Of a stretch of 10,437 nucleotides of DNA, positions 5,702 through 10,437 are shown piece by piece (the first letter of the stretch is position 1; every line of letters begins with the position of its first letter). The stretch comes from JBBRCE01 sp038205115. GTDB lineage: Bacteria > Planctomycetota > Planctomycetia > Pirellulales > JBBRCE01. The notes below the pieces were generated by a model. That model had not been told where the DNA came from, did not search any database, and saw only the letters and a program-made list of their open reading frames with translations. The stretch is taken from positions 1 through 10,437 of the forward strand of contig JBBRCE010000092.1 of NCBI GenBank assembly GCA_038205115.1. The letters are read 5' to 3'. The position numbers and the translations under genes were made by a program.

Positions 5702-7540
5702 CTATCGGCCAGCCCTTTGTCTCTTTGAGTCCGCTTTTTGATCGCGCACCATTTCCAAAGTTGAACGTATCGTTTTGATCGACGCTCCAAGGTCGAACTG
5801 TGACAGGAATGCGGTGGCGGTCGGCGCGTCGATCAGCTTCGTCCTCTGTTCGGCCATCAATAATTCTTCCAATTCTTCGCGATCATCTTGCCCCGTCGGC
5901 GGCTGTTCAATGGTCGATGCGTCCACTTCCGGCGCGAGGTCGACCCTGAACTTGTCGTGACGCAGGAGCGTTTCTCGGTTGTGGTCGCTCGCGTCGCCTT
6001 TAATCGCGTCACGGGCAACATCCATTCCGATTCGGCTGCCGCCAGCCAAACCGCGGCCTGACCTTTCCCTCAGAAACGGGAATCGCTCCTGCAGTTTCTT
6101 AAAGGCTTGGTTGTTCGTAACACTTGCCCTGGGGCAGTCCGCCCCTGCCGCTATTTTATTTCGGCCAAGCACATTCCTGACCGTCGCGATGGCTTCTTCG
6201 TTCCCGTTTTCTGCCGCCTTTGCTTTATCCCCAAGCCTTGCCAATCCGCTTTGAATGAAAGCCGGGATCGCTTCTCGCGGTGGCTTGGTGGGCTTTTCAG
6301 GCGGCGGCTCAACGATAGCCGCCGCTGCTTTGGTTGGAGTGTTCGATGATCTTTGTTTTACATTTCGACCGATCGCCAGCGCCTCGTCGATTACGATTGC
6401 TAGCTGTTTGTCGTCGTGTGGGTTTCTTTCTAAGCCATACTCCCCGCGAATGATCTTGACCCATTCGCGCATCCCGGTGCACAGGCCCGGGCCGAGCAAA
6501 GATGTCAATATTTCGCAGTACTCCTGCGCGTCAGCAGAGACTTCGGTAAGCTTTGCCCACCATTCTTGAAATTGATCGCTTTTGCGCTTGGCAACTTCTT
6601 GGGAGTCCGTCGTCCTTTGCATCGGGGAACTCCGGGCCAGCACCACCCGCAATTCCGAAACGAGTCGTACGATTTCCTCGGCAAGTTGTTCGACATCTTT
6701 CGCGGTGACTTTCAGTCCGCCGATCGTTGTATCCGTCATAACTTGCAGCGATAGGTTTTTTAACGCCGAGTTGGCCGCCGCCTCTGTGACGTAAAAGCTC
6801 AGCCTGAGACAGTCGACGTCGCTTAAAAACTGAATCACTGAACTCGCGTCGACGCGGTACTTCGCAAATAGACTCAGTACCGGCTGGGCTTTTTCCTTCA
6901 GTGTTTTAGCAATTTCGCCCCACTCAAGCTCTGTGCACGGCGCTTCTTCTGGGGGTTGCTCGGATTGCTTTGTCTCTCCGTGTTTCCGGTATGCTTCGTA
7001 GCGAGATTGTCCGTCGAGGATATTGCTTGCGGCGCCGGCAAACGCCTCGATTGCTTCCATTGCTTTCGCGACGCGAGGCGAGACGCTGCCATCGCTCAGG
7101 CCTGCCGCGCTAGGAAATTCCACCGGGCGAAGGTTTGTATCATCTCCAACGAGGCCTTGTGCTTTAGCGACCATCGCCAGATCAAGCAGGGCGTCCAGCG
7201 CGGCCCGTGCCTGAGCAGAGTGCAGCCCGGCGGCGATGGCCCCTTTGCGTAGGATCTCCACCGAAGTAACCGCGTCAGACACGCCCAGCTTCTTTACAGT
7301 GTCGCAAAGCACCTGAGAGGCGGCGCAAAAGTCATTCTTGGCGGAAACCCATCGCGATCTGCTGATTTCAGTGCGCGTGACTGGATAATCGCCTTCCGCG
7401 TCAATGAGATTGCATGCGGAAGTGTAGACGCTTGCAAATGGCTTCTGCAGATCAGGGGATAGGCCTGTCTGCTCGAGTCCGCCAAGAAATATCCGTTCCG
7501 CGTCGGCGTGGCCGATTGCTTCGGCTTCCTGATTGGTCAT
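5702..7540 (-). CDS. Large helical protein of unknown function, partner of the metallopeptidase
   Basis: A 612-residue protein I do not recognise. It is predicted cytoplasmic, with no signal peptide or membrane segment. Residues 1-185 are mostly helical, rich in Ala. After a polar linker (186-203), residues 205-395 form long amphipathic helices with coiled-coil character. A Pro/Lys/Thr-rich linker (about 398-424) leads to a basic C-terminal domain (425-540), including a segment DCPRASVTNNQAFKKLQ (468-484) that could be helix-turn-helix-like, and a charged helical tail. No Walker, nuclease, kinase or HExxH motif is seen. The ATG at 7540 is taken as the start; its ribosome binding site is weak. 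A possible promoter sits about 110-135 bases upstream. Immediate cotranscription with a metallopeptidase suggests the two act together, for instance as protease and substrate or regulator, but this is inference. Confidence 0.75.
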   Translation of the reverse strand: MTNQEAEAIGHADAERIFLGGLEQTGLSPDLQKPFASVYTSACNLIDAEGDYPVTRTEISRSRWVSAKNDFCAASQVLCDTVKKLGVSDAVTSVEILRKGAIAAGLHSAQARAALDALLDLAMVAKAQGLVGDDTNLRPVEFPSAAGLSDGSVSPRVAKAMEAIEAFAGAASNILDGQSRYEAYRKHGETKQSEQPPEEAPCTELEWGEIAKTLKEKAQPVLSLFAKYRVDASSVIQFLSDVDCLRLSFYVTEAAANSALKNLSLQVMTDTTIGGLKVTAKDVEQLAEEIVRLVSELRVVLARSSPMQRTTDSQEVAKRKSDQFQEWWAKLTEVSADAQEYCEILTSLLGPGLCTGMREWVKIIRGEYGLERNPHDDKQLAIVIDEALAIGRNVKQRSSNTPTKAAAAIVEPPPEKPTKPPREAIPAFIQSGLARLGDKAKAAENGNEEAIATVRNVLGRNKIAAGADCPRASVTNNQAFKKLQERFPFLRERSGRGLAGGSRIGMDVARDAIKGDASDHNRETLLRHDKFRVDLAPEVDASTIEQPPTGQDDREELEELLMAEQRTKLIDAPTATAFLSQFDLGASIKTIRSTLEMVRDQKADSKRQRAGR

Positions 7541-7615
7541 AGCACACCGTCTTTCTCGCGGGCCGGTCCAAGCCGGGCGACGACGGTGAGGAAATCGCCA
7601 CGGCCAAGACCGCTT

Positions 7616-7634
7616 GACGCCGGATCAGGGCGTC
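7616..7634 (-). promoter_or_regulatory. Small hairpin in the leader of the 612-residue gene
   Basis: GACGCC and GGCGTC pair across a 7-base loop, in the putative untranslated leader between the promoter-like boxes (7647-7675) and the start codon at 7540. It has no T-run. Its role, if any, is not evident. Confidence 0.25.
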
Positions 7635-7646
7635 GTCCCGAACTTT

Positions 7647-7675
7647 ATGATAACAAACAATCACGCCCCTCTAAA
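7647..7675 (-). promoter_or_regulatory. Sigma70-like promoter upstream of the cargo pair
   Basis: On the minus strand TTTAGA (7675-7670) and TATCAT (7652-7647) are separated by exactly 17 bases, matching the -35/-10 layout with 4 of 6 and 5 of 6 consensus bases. Transcription would start near 7640 and leave a leader of about 100 bases before the 612-residue gene. Planctomycete promoters are often atypical, so this is only a candidate. Confidence 0.35.
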
Positions 7676-7743
7676 GATGAATCTTCGACGCGACGGCTTA
7701 ACCACCCACCAGCCACAATCCGCCGTTGCTCCGTGAGTTCACG

Positions 7744-7953
7744 GTGAAATTGTTACCGTTAGCCCCCGCAGGTGACGGCATAAAGGTGCTCGGCGACGGG
7801 TTCAAGTTCCGAGATTACCTCACCGGCACGGGCCGCGACGTGTTGCCGCACGGGCCGTGGCCGGAAATCGCTGATCTGCTGTCGATTCAATCGGGATTGG
7901 TGCGGGCTGAACCTGACCCGCCGACACCTGAAAAGCCCTCGAATCTGAACTAA
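7744..7953 (+). CDS. Short + strand frame, possible gene remnant
   Basis: A 69-codon frame from a GTG at 7744 (or a TTG at 7726) with codon choice like a real GC-rich gene: most third positions are G or C. The product contains KVLGDGFKFRDYLTG and VLPHGPWPEIADLL, which read like natural protein, and ends in a Pro/Glu-rich tail. There is no ATG, no clear ribosome binding site, and a stop at 7699 closes the frame upstream. It may be a small gene, or the 3' end of a longer gene cut off when neighbouring DNA was inserted. Its stop overlaps the stop of the convergent exported-protein gene (7950-7953). No family recognised. Confidence 0.35.
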   Translation: MKLLPLAPAGDGIKVLGDGFKFRDYLTGTGRDVLPHGPWPEIADLLSIQSGLVRAEPDPPTPEKPSNLN

Positions 7954-8300
7954 TCGAGTCGATAGATTTCAGATCTAAAGATGAACTTCCCAACGGTATT
8001 GAATCCTTCAACACGATAGATCGTTCCGGCGACGTCCTGAAACCACAGATTGTTACTGTTGAGTTTTTCACCGTTGCTCACACCGACAAGCTTCCAAGTT
8101 TTCGGAATGTGTGGCGTAGGCCGTTTTTCGCCGCCGCTCTCGTCGAACCTTGCTTGGTGAATCGTGAAACCTTCAAGGACGGGTTCGGCCACGGTCGGTG
8201 GGGCCGCCTTCGCATCGCGCCCGAAGAACAAGCCGGCAGCGCCAAGAGTTGCGCCCAAGCCGAACACGACGAGCAGAGCCACGGTGGAACGGTAACGCAT
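7950..8300 (-). CDS. Small exported or membrane-anchored hypothetical protein
   Basis: A 116-residue protein with a typical signal peptide or N-terminal anchor: basic start MRYRS, hydrophobic core about residues 6-27, then FGRDAKAAPPTVA with an A-x-A cleavage possibility near 30-33. The remainder (about 85 residues) is polar with aromatic positions, including IPKTWKLVGVSNG and LWFQDVAGTIYRVEGFN, compatible with a small beta-rich extracytoplasmic domain. No catalytic motif or family is recognised. The ATG at 8300 has GGGAGG about eight bases upstream; the TTG at 8315 lies within that binding site and is rejected. The repeat at 8357-8380 lies 57-80 bases upstream and may contain its promoter. 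Convergent with the + strand frame ending at 7953. Confidence 0.7.
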   Translation of the reverse strand: MRYRSTVALLVVFGLGATLGAAGLFFGRDAKAAPPTVAEPVLEGFTIHQARFDESGGEKRPTPHIPKTWKLVGVSNGEKLNSNNLWFQDVAGTIYRVEGFNTVGKFIFRSEIYRLD

Positions 8301-8356
8301 GATTGAGCCTCCCAAGGGTAAGGCGTGCCATGATGCCGGGCGCGCCCGTGGCGATC

Positions 8357-8380
8357 AATTTCGAAACGCTTTAAAAACGG
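8357..8380. repeat. Dispersed repeat, copy A
   Basis: Begins AATTTCGAAACGCTTT and ends AAAAACGG. It matches 8645-8669 at all but three positions plus one extra A. It contains the palindrome TTTCGAAA (8359-8366). It lies between the 75-residue gene and the exported-protein gene, upstream of the latter. Confidence 0.7.
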
Positions 8381-8390
8381 CTGGGGCAGA

Positions 8391-8618
8391 TCACGGCATG
8401 GGAACGCCGTCGGCGACGAGGATCAGATCGTTCAAGCGATACCGCCCGCGCTCCAGCCATTCGACGGGCTCGCCGATCGCGTTCCTGATCACCGGCACCA
8501 TGACTGGCAGCCGCTTCCCGTTCTCGATGACAATCGTTTCGGTTTCCGATTCTGCGTAGGTGACGAAAAGCCGGTGCTGCTTGCGGAACTGATCGCGGGC
8601 CGTGAAGGGCATCGCCAT
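8391..8618 (-). CDS. Small hypothetical protein, 75 residues
   Basis: A 75-residue protein (starts MAMPFTARDQF, ends LVADGVPMP) with alternating hydrophobic and polar segments such as TETIVIENGKRLPVMVPVI, suggesting a small beta-rich fold. It has no signal peptide or membrane span. Two in-frame ATGs (8618 and 8612) are possible starts and neither has a clear ribosome binding site. The longer one is given by convention. It is flanked on both sides by copies of the dispersed repeat (8357-8380 and 8645-8669). No family recognised; codon use supports a real gene. Confidence 0.5.
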   Translation of the reverse strand: MAMPFTARDQFRKQHRLFVTYAESETETIVIENGKRLPVMVPVIRNAIGEPVEWLERGRYRLNDLILVADGVPMP

Positions 8619-8644
8619 GACGAGAGTGTACCAGCCTGCAAACG

Positions 8645-8669
8645 AATTTCGGAACGTCTTAAAAAACGG
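8645..8669. repeat. Dispersed repeat, copy B
   Basis: Begins AATTTCGGAACGTCTT and ends AAAAAACGG, nearly identical to 8357-8380. It lies 27-51 bases upstream of the 75-residue gene, as copy A lies upstream of the exported-protein gene, so both may contain a shared promoter or regulator site. Confidence 0.7.
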
Positions 8670-8677
8670 GGAATAAA

Positions 8678-8692
8678 CGGGAATTCTTCCCG
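8678..8692 (-). terminator. Rho-independent-like terminator of the 78-residue gene
   Basis: CGGGAA-TTC-TTCCCG is a perfect 6-base hairpin with a 3-base loop. On the minus strand it is followed by TTTATT and, a little later, by a run of T, fitting a terminator about 100 bases after the stop of the gene at 8788-9024. Confidence 0.4.
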
Positions 8693-8705
8693 CTCACATC
8701 TTCGT

Positions 8706-8772
8706 ACACCTAAACGCCTAAGACAAAACGAACACCTAAAAAAGGGGCGAAAGCAGGGAAAGATCAGGGAAA
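8706..8772. repeat. Short direct repeats in AT-rich intergenic DNA
   Basis: ACACCTAAA occurs at 8706-8714 and 8732-8740, with a third CCTAA at 8717-8721. CAGGGAAA occurs at 8754-8761 and 8765-8772, 11 bases apart. The clustering is unusual for a short gap and could mark protein-binding sites, or be chance in a biased sequence. Confidence 0.4.
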
Positions 8773-8787
8773 ACTTGCCGGGCGTTG

Positions 8788-9024
8788 TCATGCCGGGCCA
8801 ATCCTCATCGACGAGGGTTTCGCGACACCGCTATCGCAGGACCCATAGTGCACGCTCACCGACAGGGCATAGACGCGATCGTAGGCCAGCCGGGCATCGT
8901 CATAGACTTTCGTGTTAAGCATTCCGCGCGCCTCGAGCCGGGCCAAGAGCCGGCGCAGGTATCGCATCATCGGGGCGATCTGCTCGCCGACCTGGCGGAG
9001 CTGTTCGGACGTGGGGCGGTTCAC
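8788..9024 (-). CDS. Small helical hypothetical protein, 78 residues
   Basis: A 78-residue protein from a GTG at 9024 (MNRPTSEQLRQVGEQIAPMM...). Residues 5-60 are predicted to form two or three amphipathic helices rich in Arg and Leu (RYLRRLLARLEARGM, then YDDARLAYDRVYALSVSVHY), followed by a polar tail with CDSG. Its style matches small helical proteins seen in planctomycete mobile regions, but I cannot name a family. No good ribosome binding site is visible before the GTG. It lies between the integration site and the cargo, and is followed by the hairpin at 8678-8692. Function unknown. Confidence 0.6.
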   Translation of the reverse strand: MNRPTSEQLRQVGEQIAPMMRYLRRLLARLEARGMLNTKVYDDARLAYDRVYALSVSVHYGSCDSGVAKPSSMRIGPA

Positions 9025-9239
9025 GCCGGGAGGATAGCACGGCTGCAGGGGCGTCTGGCGAGGCGGGAAAGATTGGATCGTTGAAGAACAAACAAACGCG
9101 GACCATTCTCGTGAAAGTCGTTCTTGTCCGCCCCTCTGTGCACACCGGCCACGCTGAGGGCGCGAGCCGATGATCGGAGCGTCACGCGAACGGACGCGCC
9201 AGAATCGCAGCCAGAGGGATTTTCAAAACATGAGGTTTT
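9025..9239. other. Intergenic stretch between the integrase tail and the 78-residue gene
   Basis: No supported gene. It holds CTCGTGAAAG at 9108-9117, repeated at 9307-9316 near the att core, and the octamer GTCCGCCC at 9126-9133, repeated at 9245-9252. These may be outlying integrase or accessory-factor sites. Any promoter for the 78-residue gene should also lie here, but none is clear. Confidence 0.4.
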
Positions 9240-10437
9240 CTAAGGTCCGCCCAGATCCGCGCAAAACGGTAGTCTACTGTTTTGCGCCCTCCAACTACTG
9301 CAATCACTCGTGAAAGCGTGCGAAGCTTTGCGAAGGGTTGCGAAACGGCAGCGGGGCGTTAAAGTGCCACGCGTACCGATGGATTCGGCTGATTCGGCAG
9401 GTGAGCGCGGCAAATTGCCAACGTGAATGTCGAGGGTTCGACCCCCTTCGCCCGCTTCCAAAAACGACCCGGTGCCGCAAGGTGCCGGGTCGTGCCATTT
9501 GATGCCATCTCCATTGCCTTCTTCAACTTGCGCATCGGCCTTTTTGCTCTCCGATGCTGCGATCGCGACCTTCCCGTTTGTGCCACGGGGTGCCCCAAAA
9601 TGACTGGAGAAGTCGCGGTTCCGCTGCGCCGGCGCTGCGCGCGATGAGTCTTCTTTCGCTGTGATTACCGAGGTTTGCGCTTCCTCTTGAACCAATTCGA
9701 GCCGTGGAAGATGCGGGACTTTCTCAATTTCGGTAGCCAAGGGCAGAAGTGACTCGTCCGTATAGGCGCTCGCTGTGAGACGTGGGTCGGTGTGACGCGC
9801 GATTGCCTGCGCGGCCCGCTGGCTGACGCCGTTGGCGGCCATAGCAGTGATGAAACTCTTTCCCAGCGCATGGAGATCGGCGAATAGTCCTTCCGCGTCG
9901 ATGTCCTCGATGCCAGCCAGTTTCAAGTCTGCGCGGAGGGCCTTCATGCTTGGGACGGTACGCACGACGGTTTGTTGAGGCGATACGTCCGCTGGCCGAA
10001 AAGCGCGGAGTTCTTCTCCCAATTGGGTGTGAAGCGGTACGGAATCGGCGCGTTTGGATTTGGTGGTGTGCGCTCGTAGCTTTAATTTCGCTGGCAGTGC
10101 TTCCAAGTGCAGGTCTCCCCATTGGAGGGCACCGATCTCCGAGCGACGGAGGCGGGCAAAGAATGCCAACATGTAAGCGATGCGCCGCTCCTTGCCCAGT
10201 CTCTCGCCATGGGCGATCGCTGCGGGCCGAAGGTTCGCCGCAAGCTGACCTGCTCGTGGCCCGTGGCGGACCATTCTCATTTCAATGAGCGGCCGGCGCT
10301 CTGCGGCGTCAAGCAGACGCGCAATCTGGTCGAGAGTTAGCGCCCGACGGGGATGGGCAAGGCGAAGCGTGCCTTGCCCAATACGGCGAAGTCCCACAAG
10401 CGGATCGGCTGGCAAGCGCCCGTTGGTGACTGTCCAT
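9240..10437 (-). CDS. Tyrosine recombinase/integrase, N-terminus beyond window edge
   Basis: Site-specific tyrosine integrase, cutting and joining att sites through a covalent phosphotyrosine. The frame is open to the right edge, so the N-terminal core-binding domain is mostly missing. Counting from the TTG at 10415: catalytic Arg I in LRRSEIGAL (R90), the beta-strand Lys in TTKS (K119), HALGKSF (182-188) at the HxxR box, H208 in ARHTDPRLT, and the nucleophile Y218 in SAYTD. Gly185 stands where the second catalytic Arg is expected. The true catalytic domain ends near residue 235. The remaining 155 residues are low-complexity and then antisense readings of an att hairpin and of a tRNA-Gly fragment (the GEGGRTLDIHVGN segment, 322-334), running to a TAG at 9240. 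This antisense-tRNA tail is common in integrases whose 3' end overlaps their att site. A hairpin plus T-run at 9465-9492 may stop transcription before the stop codon. Confidence 0.85.
   Translation of the reverse strand, partial: WTVTNGRLPADPLVGLRRIGQGTLRLAHPRRALTLDQIARLLDAAERRPLIEMRMVRHGPRAGQLAANLRPAAIAHGERLGKERRIAYMLAFFARLRRSEIGALQWGDLHLEALPAKLKLRAHTTKSKRADSVPLHTQLGEELRAFRPADVSPQQTVVRTVPSMKALRADLKLAGIEDIDAEGLFADLHALGKSFITAMAANGVSQRAAQAIARHTDPRLTASAYTDESLLPLATEIEKVPHLPRLELVQEEAQTSVITAKEDSSRAAPAQRNRDFSSHFGAPRGTNGKVAIAASESKKADAQVEEGNGDGIKWHDPAPCGTGSFLEAGEGGRTLDIHVGNLPRSPAESAESIGTRGTLTPRCRFATLRKASHAFTSDCSSWRAQNSRLPFCADLGGP
9259..9287. repeat. 13-base inverted repeat near the integrase stop
   Basis: GCGCAAAACGGTA (9259-9271) pairs with TACTGTTTTGCGC (9275-9287) across a GTC loop, with one G-T mismatch. 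It has no T-run on either side. It lies in the far tail of the integrase frame and 128 bases from the att core. It could be a recombination-protein site or a transcript-stabilising hairpin. Confidence 0.6.
9307..9347. repeat. Three phased TGCGAA repeats, candidate integrase arm sites
   Basis: TGCGAA occurs at 9319-9324, 9329-9334 and 9339-9344, exactly 10 bases apart, so all three face the same side of the helix. CTCGTGAAAG (9307-9316) precedes them and recurs at 9108-9117. The location 70-100 bases from the tRNA-derived core fits arm-type integrase binding sites. Confidence 0.55.
9382..9398. repeat. GATTCGGC direct repeat beside the att core
   Basis: GATTCGGC occurs at 9382-9389 and 9391-9398, nine bases apart and about 17 bases from the anticodon-loop end of the tRNA fragment. 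It may be a second class of integrase or excisionase site. Confidence 0.4.
9415..9456 (+). other. Attachment-site core: 3' half of tRNA-Gly(GCC)
   Basis: Read on the + strand: anticodon loop TTGCCAA with GCC (9415-9421), the 3' anticodon stem CGTGA (9422-9426), variable region ATGTC, T-stem GAGGG, T-loop TTCGACC (9437-9443), T-stem CCCTT, acceptor strand CGCCCGC (9449-9455) and discriminator T. The 5' half (GCGGGCG acceptor, D-arm, 5' anticodon stem) is absent: the bases before 9415 do not pair. A break exactly at the anticodon loop is the classic crossover point of tRNA-targeting integrases. This is therefore an att copy and not a functional tRNA. Confidence 0.8.
9460..9493 (-). terminator. 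Strong GNRA-loop hairpin with T-run on the minus strand
   Basis: CGACCCGGTGCC (9465-9476) pairs with GGTGCCGGGTCG (9481-9492) around a GCAA tetraloop, including two G-T pairs. On the minus strand it is followed by TTTTT (9464-9460). This is a good Rho-independent terminator for transcription coming from the integrase, yet it lies inside the open integrase frame, just before the antisense tRNA segment. Confidence 0.65.

Noticed and set aside
5668..5790. Longer N-terminus of the metallopeptidase starting at 5790
   Set aside because: It would overlap the upstream gene by about 90 bases and add a basic segment unlike the rest of the protein; the ATG at 5667 lies just after the upstream stop.
7452..7664. 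70-codon minus-strand frame as an upstream gene of the cargo pair
   Set aside because: It would run about 90 bases into the 612-residue gene in another frame, and its product has no recognisable features. The region is better explained as a leader with a promoter-like sequence.
8706..8772. A CRISPR array
   Set aside because: The repeats are only 8-9 bases long, two copies each, with irregular spacing; no cas genes are present.
9081..9173. 30-codon + strand frame beginning TTGAAGAACAAA
   Set aside because: It starts with TTG, has no clear ribosome binding site, and overlaps repeats likely to be integrase sites; there is no support beyond the open frame.
9360..9460. A complete tRNA gene
   Set aside because: No GCGGGCG acceptor strand, D-arm or 5' anticodon stem exists at the right distance; only the 3' half from the anticodon loop onward is present.

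Overview
The window looks like part of an integrated, or integrative, mobile element in a moderately GC-rich bacterium, most likely a member of the Planctomycetota. The reasons are a DUF1580-type small protein, the style of the primase-polymerase and integrase, and frequent small hypothetical genes. This assignment is inference from protein style; no rRNA or other taxonomic marker is present. Apart from one gene at the left edge and one doubtful short frame (7744-7953), everything recognisable is on the minus strand.

Left edge (2-1177, + strand): the C-terminal three quarters of an HsdM-type DNA adenine methyltransferase of a type I restriction-modification system. No hsdS follows it. A 309-base gap (1178-1486) separates it from the minus-strand genes.

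Replication module (4367 down to 1487, minus strand, read right to left): a MerR/excisionase-like HTH protein, a DUF1580-like protein, a 27-residue microprotein, a stand-alone topoisomerase VI A-subunit/Spo11-like protein (5Y-CAP tyrosine plus TOPRIM domain; 'Topo mini-A' type), a bifunctional primase-polymerase, and a 39-residue microprotein. Most junctions are ATGA or short overlaps, so this reads as one translationally coupled operon. Upstream of it (4388-4507) lies a cluster of perfect palindromes that look like operators.

Cargo (7540 down to 4534, minus): a 612-residue helical protein of unknown function followed, 34 bases later, by a 377-residue soluble zinc metallopeptidase with HELVH, EYWAD and HPP-x3-R motifs. 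A possible promoter lies at 7647-7675. This pair is the least explained part of the window and a candidate uncharacterised system.

Right part (7744-9024): a short + strand frame of unclear status, a small exported protein, and two small hypothetical proteins, separated by repeat-rich intergenic stretches. Two of these stretches share a near-identical repeat of about 24 bases.

Integration module (9259-10437): a tyrosine recombinase gene running in from the right edge, whose 3' tail passes antisense through the 3' half of a tRNA-Gly(GCC) gene (9415-9456). That fragment starts exactly at the anticodon loop and has no 5' half, so it is an attachment-site copy, not a working tRNA. It is flanked by phased short repeats that resemble integrase arm sites. 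The integrase itself has Gly where the second catalytic Arg (HxxR) is expected.

How they fit: the integrase and att site move the element, the HTH proteins probably control excision or replication, the primase-polymerase and mini-A protein probably support replication, and the metallopeptidase pair is cargo or a regulatory switch.
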